A stretch of 6,820 bases of DNA from Pseudomonadota bacterium. GTDB lineage: Bacteria; Pseudomonadota; Gammaproteobacteria; Acidiferrobacterales; Acidiferrobacteraceae. Shown here one piece after another: positions 1 to 5,658 of this stretch (positions are counted from its first letter, which is position 1; the number at the start of each line of letters is the position of its first letter). The notes beneath the pieces are model-generated. The model did not search any database, was not told the origin of the DNA, and was given only the letters and a program-made list of their open reading frames with translations. The stretch spans positions 1 to 6,820 of the forward strand of contig JAJYPQ010000212.1 in assembly GCA_021795255.1 (NCBI GenBank), read 5' to 3'. The position numbers were made by a program, and so were the translations under genes.

Positions 1-1253
1 ATCTAGACGAACGCTTAGGCCCCGATGGGCAGCCGCTGGTGGTGATCGGCGAAGAGGTGAGCGAACAGCTCGACATCGTGCCGGCTACCATTCGGGTATT
101 GCGCCATGTGCGCCTGAAGTATGGGGTCCGGAAGGATGACGCGCTGGGGGTGAAGATCGCCCTGTTGCCCCCGCAGCCCCTCCCAAAGACCATGGCGAGC
201 CCCGGCCTACTCGCCCATATCGTGGTGGCCAAATACCAGGATGCCTTGCCCCTCTACCGCCAGGAGCAGATCTTGACGCGGATCGGGGTGGATCTCCCGC
301 GGGCGACCTTGGCCCGCTGGATGGTGCAGGTGGGCACGGAATTGATCCAGCCCGTGATCAACCTCCTGCGTGACCGGCTCTTGGCCTATGACATCCTCCA
401 GATGGACGAGACCCCGGTGCAGGTCTTGAAGGAGCCGGGCAAGATGGGCCATGCGGCCCACAATGCCGCCGAGTCAAAGTCCTATCTGTGGGTGCAACGG
501 GGCGGACCGCCCGGTCAGCCCATCATCCTCTTTGACTACGACCCGAGCCGTTCCCAGGAGGTGCCCTTGCGCCTGCTCGAAGGCTTCACGGGCCTCCTCC
601 AAACCGACGGCTATGCGGGTTACGGGGCGGTTGTGCGTGCCCAGGGACTCATACATGCCGGATGCCTGGCGCATTGCCGCAGGAAGTTCGACGAGGTGAT
701 CAAATCTCAGGGTAAGCACCGCAAGAAAGGCTTGGCCGAGGAGGCGCTCGCCCAGATCCAGAAGCTCTATGCCGTGGAGAAGACGGCGCGTGACTTCACG
801 CCCGAAGACCGTCATCGCTATCGTCAAGAGCACGCCCGGCCGCTCTGGGATGCGCTCCAGACCTGGCTTTCAATCCATCGCCCCGGCGTCCCGCCGCAAA
901 GCGCCTTGGGCCGGGCTTTGGCGTATCTTGCGAACGAATGGGACAAGCTCGTCGTGTATCTCACCGATGGGCGTATCGAAATCGACAACAACGCGACCGA
1001 GAACGCTTTGCGACCCTTCTGTCTTGGTCGCCGTAACTGGCTCTTCCATGACACCGTGGCCGGCGCGAAGGCCTCCGCCAACCTCTATGGCCTCATCGAG
1101 ACCTGCAAGGCGGTAGGGCTCGAACCCTATCACTACCTGTGCCGGATCTTCACCGATCTCCCCACAGCCCAGACCGTAGAAGACCTCGAGGCCTTATTAC
1201 CGCACGCCTTGGCCGCCGATCCCACGCTGCCCCGCTTTACGCCCCGTCGCTGA
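1..1253 (+). CDS. tnpC: IS66-family transposase, 5' end outside the window
   Basis: This is the DDE transposase of an IS66-type insertion sequence. The frame is open to the left edge (first full codon at 3), so the GTG at 39 is not the real start; roughly the first 100 residues of a usual 500-odd residue protein are missing. Counting from that GTG, the core shows QMDETPVQVL (D123), LQTDGYAGY (D190) and NNATENALRPF (E321), which fit the DDE triad, and GCLAHCRRKF near 208-217. The end, GAKASANLYGLIETCKAVGL and onward, matches the IS66 C-terminal domain. The text before the core, IGEEVSEQLDIVPATIRVLRHVRLKY, is the zinc-binding region of the family, but the usual cysteines after KY are absent (YGVRKDD). 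The gene is opposite in direction to all others here, as expected for a transposon arriving in a transfer operon. Family assignment is firm; activity is unknown. Confidence 0.96.
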   Translation, partial: LDERLGPDGQPLVVIGEEVSEQLDIVPATIRVLRHVRLKYGVRKDDALGVKIALLPPQPLPKTMASPGLLAHIVVAKYQDALPLYRQEQILTRIGVDLPRATLARWMVQVGTELIQPVINLLRDRLLAYDILQMDETPVQVLKEPGKMGHAAHNAAESKSYLWVQRGGPPGQPIILFDYDPSRSQEVPLRLLEGFTGLLQTDGYAGYGAVVRAQGLIHAGCLAHCRRKFDEVIKSQGKHRKKGLAEEALAQIQKLYAVEKTARDFTPEDRHRYRQEHARPLWDALQTWLSIHRPGVPPQSALGRALAYLANEWDKLVVYLTDGRIEIDNNATENALRPFCLGRRNWLFHDTVAGAKASANLYGLIETCKAVGLEPYHYLCRIFTDLPTAQTVEDLEALLPHALAADPTLPRFTPRR

Positions 1254-1264
1254 CCTCATCACCC

Positions 1265-1297
1265 CGCCCCGGCGCCCCCACCCCGGGCGCCGGGGTG
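1265..1297 (+). terminator. Strong GC hairpin just after the transposase stop
   Basis: CCCCGGCGCCC (1267-1277) pairs perfectly with GGGCGCCGGGG (1285-1295), an 11-bp stem around a 7-base loop. A G-T and a C-G pair extend the base to 1265 and 1297. It begins 12 bases after the transposase stop. There is no T-run after it, so it may act as a weak terminator, or as a block to transcription or translation at the element's end. Its position makes a role in ending the transposase message likely but unproven. Confidence 0.55.
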
Positions 1298-1417
1298 AGA
1301 CCGTACCGCATCCTGACTGTGAAAGAACTGTTGTCTACTCCGGTTGGCCCGTCCACCCGATCGACCTATCCATGGCCCACACGATATAAGCGTGACGCCA
1401 GGTGGGGGAGGGCGTGG

Positions 1418-1474
1418 TTAATGGAGCGCATACAACTCAAACAGGCCCTTCCCGGTTTCGATCGTCTCTTTCAT
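1418..1474 (-). pseudogene. Start of an interrupted gene downstream of the coupling protein (18 codons left)
   Basis: On the minus strand GGGAGG (1481-1486) lies 6 bases before an ATG at 1474, an ideal ribosome-binding arrangement, and the frame reads MKETIETGKGLFELYALH before a TAA at 1418. The gap back to the coupling protein stop (65 bases) and the hairpin within it match the other gaps in this gene cluster, so this looks like the start of the next gene of the same operon. The IS66 element just beyond it explains the loss of the rest. The sequence from GTATGCGC (1433 leftward) is one base off the GTAAGCG-type tips known for IS66, so the native part may be only MKETIETGKGLFEL. The protein family cannot be recognised from so few residues. 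A natural 18-residue peptide is the alternative. Confidence 0.45.
1426..1433. mobile_element. Candidate right tip of the IS66 element
   Basis: The plus-strand octamer GCGCATAC (1426-1433) differs by one base from the GCGCTTAC-like right ends common in IS66 elements, and it falls exactly where the minus-strand gene fragment at 1474 loses its frame. The left tip and the expected 8-bp target duplication are outside the window, so neither inverted-repeat pairing nor duplication can be tested. An earlier end, around 1310-1316, would fit the shorter tail seen in many IS66 elements. This is a weak call. Confidence 0.25.
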
Positions 1475-1485
1475 CTGTGACCTCC

Positions 1486-1509
1486 CGCCCCCTCGCGGGG
1501 GCGTTTATT
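1486..1509 (+). terminator. Hairpin with T-rich tail, between the coupling protein and the broken gene
   Basis: CGCCCCC (1486-1492) and GGGGGCG (1497-1503) form a 7-bp stem with a TCGC loop, followed on the plus strand by TTTATT. In that direction it has the form of a rho-independent terminator and would stop transcripts leaving the IS66 element before they run antisense through the coupling gene. On the minus strand no T-run follows; there the hairpin abuts the Shine-Dalgarno sequence of the fragment starting at 1474, and could instead modulate its translation. Confidence 0.55.
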
Positions 1510-1539
1510 GGCTTACGCTGGTATCAGCCGCAGGGGAAA

Positions 1540-3051
1540 TTACAACCCCGGCAAGTCCGGGTCGTGGGGCGGCGTCAAAGACGCCAGGAAATTCTTGTCC
1601 AGCACCCCCGATGGGCCGGACGGCGGCGCGGCTGGCACGGCCAGCGGCTTGGATAGCGGGCGATCCCGATAGGGCTCGGCGATCTGCGCGCGGTCCCTGG
1701 GGGTCAGCTTGATCTTCTTGATCACGGCGTCGTTTGGCACCCGCAAATACCCGACTAAGTTAGGCAAAGCGAGGATTTCGGACGGCAGGACGGCCGCCTC
1801 AATCGAGTGCTGTTCGCTCTCGGACGTGCCGCCACCTGAACTATTACTCGACTCGGAAGTGACTTTTCGGATCGTGTGGCGGTCTCCCAAAGACTTTGAG
1901 AGATAGTCGGCCGTCTCGCTGTCGCCCACGCGCAGCGTGAGGCGGGTAGAGGGGTGGGACAAGATCGCGGCTGCGGCGTCCCGGCCGTACGTATCGCGAA
2001 CTTGCGCTATGGACTGCACGCCGAGCACGGCGGCGATCCCGTATTTGCGTCCGCCGGCGAGTGCCACATCGAGACTCGGGAGCCTTTGGAGCGTCGGGAG
2101 TTCATCCAAAATCGTCCAGATGCGCCGCGTGCGGCTCGCCGAGAGGGACATGATCGCCTGCACTGCGAGCCCCAACCACATACTGATGAGCGGCCGGATA
2201 CTTTTGTGCACATCGGCGCGGCTGGTGATAAACAGCCAGCTGTCTTTATGCTCATCCCTGATCCAGTCGCGGATCGAGAAGGGGGCAGCGCCGGGTGGAG
2301 GGAGGTACGCCAGGGGCTGCACGTAGGTCGCAGCCTCGCCTCGGCTCGACGCCAACATTTGCTGCGGCCCCGCCAAGCCCGCCAGTCCCTGCGCCTGTAG
2401 GCAGGCCAACAACATTTCTTGGTCTTGGGCAAAGACGAGATCAATGAGGCTCGGCAGGTCGTTGGTGGCGGCCAACACCGCGCGGAGGATGGCGCGCGCG
2501 GCTTGAGCCCAAAACTGATTGTCGCCCGTGCCGTCGGGGATAAGCGCCTGCGCCAGGTTTTCATAGGCGAAGGCGTCCGTGCCCTCGCTCCAAGGGCTCC
2601 ACAATGCGGACCGCTGATCGATTGGGGACAGAATCACGTCCTTGCCTTCCCTGTGGTAGTGGGCCACGAATTCGCCAGTGCTGTCATAAACGACCGCGCG
2701 TTGACCGCGCGCCCGGGCCACGTCCATAACGCCCTCACAGGCCACGCTCTTACCCGTGCCGGGCGCGCCGACCAAGAGAAAATGTTGCGGCTCGGCGTCA
2801 AGGGGGATTGGGATGCCGCCGATCTGGATTTGGTCGGACGACACCCGCGCACGCCGCTTTCTGGTGGAGACCTGGGTTCCCCGCGCGACCACTCCAAAAT
2901 CCGCGGCCTTTTTTCCGGGGTCCGCGACCATGACAAGACCGGCCATGGCACCCGAAACGGCCGCAACCAAGGGCGACCCGCTACTTGCCACCCAGCCAGC
3001 GGCCGCGGCGGTCGGCACAGCCATCCACTTCATCATCTTATTCATCTTCAT
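1540..3051 (-). CDS. Type IV coupling protein (TrwB/TraD-type DNA-transfer ATPase)
   Basis: This 503-residue protein is the inner-membrane ATPase that links the relaxase-DNA complex to the type IV secretion channel and drives DNA transfer. Residues 8-45 form two hydrophobic stretches split by SSGSP, giving a membrane anchor. Residues 75-101 lead into Walker A GAPGTGKS (95-102); Walker B is IWTILDELP (311-319, D316 and E317). GVQSIAQ (344-350) and STRLTLRVGD (368-377) follow, as in the TrwB AAD-binding family. The segment GQRAVVYDSTGEFVAHYH is also typical. A Ser/Gly-rich insert (399-414) and a Pro-rich tail (471-500) are probably flexible. The start at 3051 is supported by AAAGGAG 7 bases upstream. 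It overlaps the preceding gene by 14 bases, so the two are probably translationally coupled. The exact subgroup (TraD, TrwB, MobB) is not settled. Confidence 0.93.
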   Translation of the reverse strand: MKMNKMMKWMAVPTAAAAGWVASSGSPLVAAVSGAMAGLVMVADPGKKAADFGVVARGTQVSTRKRRARVSSDQIQIGGIPIPLDAEPQHFLLVGAPGTGKSVACEGVMDVARARGQRAVVYDSTGEFVAHYHREGKDVILSPIDQRSALWSPWSEGTDAFAYENLAQALIPDGTGDNQFWAQAARAILRAVLAATNDLPSLIDLVFAQDQEMLLACLQAQGLAGLAGPQQMLASSRGEAATYVQPLAYLPPPGAAPFSIRDWIRDEHKDSWLFITSRADVHKSIRPLISMWLGLAVQAIMSLSASRTRRIWTILDELPTLQRLPSLDVALAGGRKYGIAAVLGVQSIAQVRDTYGRDAAAAILSHPSTRLTLRVGDSETADYLSKSLGDRHTIRKVTSESSNSSGGGTSESEQHSIEAAVLPSEILALPNLVGYLRVPNDAVIKKIKLTPRDRAQIAEPYRDRPLSKPLAVPAAPPSGPSGVLDKNFLASLTPPHDPDLPGL

Positions 3052-3415
3052 CTGCGTGCTCCTTTGTGATCTTGGGGCGCATGTCTGGACCTATGTAGGC
3101 CGCTTGCACACCCCACCTCCGCCACACGGCGAACTGCGCGTTTCGATGTTCTTTGACCTTCGCACTCTTCTCTAGTGGGAGCGCGGCCGTCGCTATTATT
3201 TGGGCTTCGTAGGCGCTTATTGCGGACGCAAGACAGAGCGTTTCGATGCGCGCCAGACGTGCTTCCAGGTGCGCGTCGGCGGGTCGGTTGTGTGTGGGGC
3301 GGCGAGAAAGTGCCGACCGAATGTAGTCCGAGACTGACATGCCCGCCTCGCGGGCGTCGGATCGCAGTTGTTCAAGGTCCACTTCGTCCATGCGGAAACT
3401 CATTCTCGTTTTCAT
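3038..3415 (-). CDS. Ribbon-helix-helix DNA-binding protein, likely relaxosome accessory or repressor
   Basis: The 125-residue product opens with the classic ribbon-helix-helix pattern: a basic strand KTRMSFRM (2-9), helix A EVDLEQLRSDAREAG (11-25), a turn, then helix B MSVSDYIRSALSRR (26-39). Such proteins bind DNA as dimers and, in transfer regions, either assist the relaxase at oriT (TraY, MobC, TrwA types) or repress transfer genes. The remaining 85 residues, with a helical stretch at 47-80 and an acidic end EHADEDE, are not recognised. AGGAGG lies 6 bases before the ATG. The 3' end overlaps the coupling-protein start by 14 bases, which ties the two functionally. Which role it plays cannot be decided from sequence alone. 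Confidence 0.85.
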   Translation of the reverse strand: MKTRMSFRMDEVDLEQLRSDAREAGMSVSDYIRSALSRRPTHNRPADAHLEARLARIETLCLASAISAYEAQIIATAALPLEKSAKVKEHRNAQFAVWRRWGVQAAYIGPDMRPKITKEHADEDE

Positions 3416-3439
3416 TCCTCGCCTCCTGTAGCTATCGCC

Positions 3440-3463
3440 CCCCGGGGAAATCGGGGCCCGGGG
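3440..3463 (-). repeat. Intercistronic GC hairpin between TraM-like and ribbon-helix-helix genes
   Basis: CCCCGGG (3440-3446) pairs with CCCGGGG (3457-3463), 7 bp around a 10-base loop. It starts 3 bases after the TraM-like stop (3467, minus strand) and ends 25 bases before the next ATG. No T-run follows in the direction of transcription, so it is more likely an mRNA-stabilising or attenuating structure than a full terminator. Confidence 0.55.
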
Positions 3464-3466
3464 CCA

Positions 3467-4141
3467 TCAAGGCCGTTGGACCTTGTGGACTAGGCAGACA
3501 TGGCGGCCTGCAAACGGGCCGCAGAGCGGTTTGCCTTTCTGATCGACCAGCAGGCGCCATCCCGGAGGGACTAGGGAATGTTGACTGTTCAGGAAATATT
3601 CCATGCCGCCGGCCCCGCCCACCGCGCCGCCGACGAGGAGACCCGCCACCAGGATAACCAGGACGGCGACATTCACGGACAGCTTTTGCAGGAACCCGGC
3701 GAGCGCGTGTTCGCGCGCCGCTTGGGCCAGTGCCGACTTCCATTCCTGAACAATCCGTTCTTGCTCCGCCTGGGCCACCTTTGGAAGGTCGGCGGCCGCT
3801 TTGCGAAGGGCGTCCGCTCCGGCTTGAGCGGCTGTGGCCACGCTGGCATGCACGGTCCCCGCTATTGACGTTTCGATGACGGCTTTTACGTCTGCGGAGG
3901 CCTTGGCCGCGCTTTGGTAGATGAGGTCCGGGATTTTGCCGGTTTCGCTTGTCAGCGCCTGCACGTGTTGCCCTGCGACATGTGCCGCAGTAGCGGCATC
4001 GATCACAGAGGCCGCGAGCGCCCACACAACATCATCAGTTCCGTGCACGCCTAAGTCGGACGCCTTCCGTAGCAGCGCTTCGCGCCGGTCCGGTGGCAGT
4101 GACGCCAAAGCTGCGTCGCGGACGTTTGTTGGGGTTTCCAT
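3467..4141 (-). CDS. TraM-like conjugation accessory protein with a C-terminal membrane segment
   Basis: A 224-residue protein. Residues 1-150 are soluble, rich in Ala, Gln and charged residues and mostly helical (for example AQAEQERIVQEWKSALAQAA, 123-142). One hydrophobic span follows at about 157-179, then a 45-residue tail containing PPGWRLLVDQKGKPLCGPF and two cysteines (C207, C216). If the N-terminus is cytoplasmic, the tail is periplasmic and the cysteines could form a disulfide. In IncP Tra1 regions traK-traL-traM lie in this order, and TraM there is also a helical protein with a C-terminal membrane span. It is shorter (about 145 residues), so the tail here would be an addition. AGAGGA lies 6 bases before the ATG. 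Homology is inferred from gene order and layout; a divergent protein of another family is possible. Confidence 0.7.
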   Translation of the reverse strand: METPTNVRDAALASLPPDRREALLRKASDLGVHGTDDVVWALAASVIDAATAAHVAGQHVQALTSETGKIPDLIYQSAAKASADVKAVIETSIAGTVHASVATAAQAGADALRKAAADLPKVAQAEQERIVQEWKSALAQAAREHALAGFLQKLSVNVAVLVILVAGLLVGGAVGGAGGMEYFLNSQHSLVPPGWRLLVDQKGKPLCGPFAGRHVCLVHKVQRP

Positions 4142-4166
4142 GACATATCCTCTTTTGCGTAAAGAT

Positions 4167-4192
4167 GGGCCGGGGAATAGAAGCCCCGGCCC
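4167..4192 (-). repeat. Intercistronic GC hairpin between TraL-like and TraM-like genes
   Basis: GGGCCGGGG (4167-4175) and CCCCGGCCC (4184-4192) form a perfect 9-bp stem with an 8-base loop, 6 bases after the TraL-like stop and 25 bases before the TraM-like ATG. The minus strand continues ATCTTTACGC, too poor in T for an efficient terminator. It may cause partial attenuation or protect the upstream message from 3' decay. Confidence 0.55.
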
Positions 4193-4198
4193 TCGGGT

Positions 4199-4927
4199 TT
4201 ATAGAATGGAAGCCACCGCCTGGGTTGCTAGGGCCAGCCAGCGCCGGAAGAGGGCGCGCTCGGTGAGAGTGAGCGTGTCCTTGTCACCCGCCAGCACCGA
4301 GAACGCGCCCGGCGCGGCCAAGATCTTGTCGCGCAGGTCGTCGGGGCGAAGGGCGGGGACCGACGCCTCCCGGCTTCCGGCGTCCAGGAACGCGGCACGC
4401 TCGCTGGCCTTGGCCCAATCGAATGCGGCGGCCTGCCCCAAGAAGAGGGGTAACAGGACGGACCGGCGGCTCGGATCGACAACCGACATCAACCCGCGAT
4501 CCAGGGACTTCAGGAGCGCGTCGGTGGAGGTCTTGTGAGGCCCAATCGAAAAGCTGGTGATCAGGTCATACCCGACGGCGCCCACGATCTCCGAAAGTAC
4601 CGGGGCTAGGTCGTCGATCGTGTCCCCGGCGCCCGCGGGCATGTTGACCACGACGTGCTGGCCCGCGCCTGCGGCCCTCTCCAGAATGTTGCCGAGCTTG
4701 TTGAATGAAGTCTCCGCATCGCCGGCGCGGTTCAGATTCACGGCGCCCAAGGGCACCGCCCCGCGAAACCGCAAGGCCAAATCTGGGATCCCGGCGTCGC
4801 CCTCAACCAACAGGACGGGCGTCCCGATGGTTAGGAAGTGATCGAGCGCCAGGGCGGCGGCCATAGACTTACCCGTGCCTCCCTTGTCGCCGTGGGAGAT
4901 GAAAAGTTTTAGTCGGTTGTCAGTCAT
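4199..4927 (-). CDS. TraL-like ParA/MinD-type ATPase of the transfer region
   Basis: This 242-residue P-loop protein starts MTDNRLKLFISHGDKGGTGK and carries the deviant Walker A motif KGGTGKS (15-21) with the signature lysine K15, which marks the ParA/MinD superfamily. VLLVEGDAGIPDLALRF (38-54) is the A' region with D44. The Walker B region reads HVVVNMPAGAGDTIDDL (91-107), with Asn95 where the family usually has Asp. The length equals that of IncP TraL (about 241 residues), and the ending, with RRWLALATQAVASIL, resembles TraL's C-terminus. Its place between a TraK-like and a TraM-like gene supports that assignment. TraL is an accessory transfer protein whose precise job is not well defined. 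Partition ParA is unlikely because no ParB or parS is nearby. AGGAG lies 6 bases before the ATG. Confidence 0.82.
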   Translation of the reverse strand: MTDNRLKLFISHGDKGGTGKSMAAALALDHFLTIGTPVLLVEGDAGIPDLALRFRGAVPLGAVNLNRAGDAETSFNKLGNILERAAGAGQHVVVNMPAGAGDTIDDLAPVLSEIVGAVGYDLITSFSIGPHKTSTDALLKSLDRGLMSVVDPSRRSVLLPLFLGQAAAFDWAKASERAAFLDAGSREASVPALRPDDLRDKILAAPGAFSVLAGDKDTLTLTERALFRRWLALATQAVASIL

Positions 4928-4956
4928 GTCGTACTCCTATTGTGAGTGGTACACCT

Positions 4957-4972
4957 GCCCTACGATGAGGGC
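4957..4972 (-). repeat. Small hairpin between TraK-like and TraL-like genes
   Basis: GCCCT (4957-4961) pairs with AGGGC (4968-4972) around a 6-base loop, placed in the 58-base gap and ending 29 bases before the TraL-like ATG. On its own a 5-bp stem is weak evidence. It is listed because the same placement recurs in every comparable gap of this gene cluster. Confidence 0.35.
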
Positions 4973-4985
4973 GGAAATGCTGTGG

Positions 4986-5333
4986 TCAAAACTCAAGCCC
5001 GTCGTCCCGGAGCTTCTCCCCGGGCATGAGGCGCCTTCCCGACGGATGCATACCGGGGGTTGGCTTCTTGGTGTCGCCCGGAGCAGGCGCGGGCACGGCC
5101 TGCACTTGCTCCGGGTTAAGGCGGCCTCTCCCTATTTGCGCGATCGCGGCCTTAAAGGCCAACCGAAGACGATCGGCTGCGCCTTTCGATTCCGGGTCGA
5201 TGCCTATTGACTGTCCGATCTCCTGGACGATTTGCCTCCAGGTCAGACCCCGTCCCCGCGCCCGCGTTATGGGGTGCACAAAAGGCAAAACCCGGGCGCT
5301 TCGTTTGGGAGACTGCAAATTGTCTAACCCCAT
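4986..5333 (-). CDS. TraK-like putative oriT-binding protein
   Basis: A small, basic 115-residue protein, first gene of the traK-traL-traM-like block. Residues 22-65 (RARGRGLTWRQIVQEIGQSI and onward to the LRLAFKAAI helix) read like a helix-turn-helix. A proline-rich linker (79-95, AVPAPAPGDTKKPTPGM) and a short charged tail ending GEKLRDDGLEF follow. IncP TraK has the same plan: N-terminal DNA-binding part, Pro/Ala-rich linker, short conserved tail. It binds and bends DNA at oriT. The gene sits directly beside the inverted-repeat region proposed as oriT. AGGAGG lies 8 bases before the ATG at 5333. Real similarity to TraK was not measured; the gene itself is well supported by its ribosome-binding site, neighbours and codon composition. 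Confidence 0.72.
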   Translation of the reverse strand: MGLDNLQSPKRSARVLPFVHPITRARGRGLTWRQIVQEIGQSIGIDPESKGAADRLRLAFKAAIAQIGRGRLNPEQVQAVPAPAPGDTKKPTPGMHPSGRRLMPGEKLRDDGLEF

Positions 5334-5403
5334 CTCGTGGTCCTCCTAATTTGTCGCGACACCGCTCAACGAGGCTACCCCGCAATCCCCTTCGGTTTGC
5401 GCC

Positions 5404-5431
5404 GAATGACGCCGTTTTTATACGGTCATTC
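5404..5431. promoter_or_regulatory. Bulged inverted repeat in the TraK-like leader, possible operator or oriT hairpin
   Basis: GAATGA (5404-5409) pairs with TCATTC (5426-5431), and CCGT (5412-5415) with ACGG (5422-5425), leaving a 2-base CG bulge and a TTTATA loop: 10 bp in all. Read on the minus strand the loop gives TATAAA, which could be the -10 box of the TraK-like gene, although no good -35 is seen 17 bases upstream. If so, a protein binding the repeat would shut its own promoter. On the plus strand the repeat is followed by CCCCTAGTCCTG, so it could instead be the relaxase recognition hairpin of oriT. Confidence 0.45.
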
Positions 5432-5474
5432 CCCTAGTCCTGATCTCGCCCTATCGGCCCCAGGGGAAATAGGT

Positions 5475-5615
5475 GTATTCCGAAACTTTCCGTAGCCTTT
5501 CGAGGTGAAGGGAAGGAAAACGGCGGAAAACGAAGCGTCTGCTTATTCGGAAAGCAACGTTTCTAAACGTTTCCTGCCGTTATCGTTCGTTTCTCGCCGT
5601 TTTCATTCGGAATAC
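5475..5615. repeat. Nested inverted repeat of about 140 bp
   Basis: Three inverted repeats lie inside one another. The outer pair is GTATTCCGAA (5475-5484) with TTCGGAATAC (5606-5615), 10 of 10. The middle pair is GAAAACGGCGGAAAACGAA (5516-5534) with its complement at 5586-5604, 17 of 19. The inner one is AACGTTT-CT-AAACGTT (5556-5571), perfect. ATTCGGAA is also present as an exact direct repeat at 5545 and 5605, 60 bp apart. The left arm has about 30 extra bases between the outer and middle repeats. The DNA could extrude as a cruciform or serve as paired protein sites. Confidence 0.8.
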
Positions 5616-5658
5616 CCCGAATCTTGACGGCCACAATAGGGTTTCCGGAGGGATGGCC

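Larger units (their letters stand above)
5391..5620. other. Candidate transfer origin (oriT) region
   Basis: Between the TraK-like gene and the rest of the gene-free stretch lies a dense set of inverted repeats: TTCGG/CCGAA (5391-5406), the bulged hairpin at 5404-5431, and a nested set at 5475-5615. In IncP plasmids oriT sits immediately upstream of traK, which is the place occupied here. Two sites contain the TCCTG core of the IncP-type nick site: TAGTCCTG (5435-5442) and GTTTCCTG|C (5569-5577). Neither matches the full YATCCTG consensus. No relaxase gene is in the window, so the relaxase family and nick site cannot be assigned. A regulatory or replication region is the main alternative. Confidence 0.45.

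Noticed and set aside
1139..1480. Plus-strand frame of 113 codons across the transposase end
   Set aside because: Starts inside the transposase gene in another frame and crosses the hairpin; no protein-like features.
1385..1516. Small transposon-like unit between ATAAGCG (1386) and GGCTTAC (1510-1516)
   Set aside because: Only a few bases of terminal similarity, no extended inverted repeat, and the interval contains the gene start and hairpin that fit the operon design.
2419..3069. Long plus-strand frame of 216 codons opposite the coupling-protein gene
   Set aside because: It is antisense to conserved ATPase motifs; its length is a by-product of GC-rich codon bias.
3432..4025. Arg/Gly-rich minus-strand frame overlapping the TraM-like gene
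   Set aside because: Out-of-frame shadow with Arg/Gly/Ser-rich composition and no ribosome-binding site; the frame starting at 4141 has a good Shine-Dalgarno and a clear membrane segment.
4199..4927. Plasmid-partition ParA
   Set aside because: No ParB-like gene follows, and the neighbours are TraK- and TraM-like; a TraL-type transfer role fits size and order better. The 11-bp array keeps a centromere only as a remote option.
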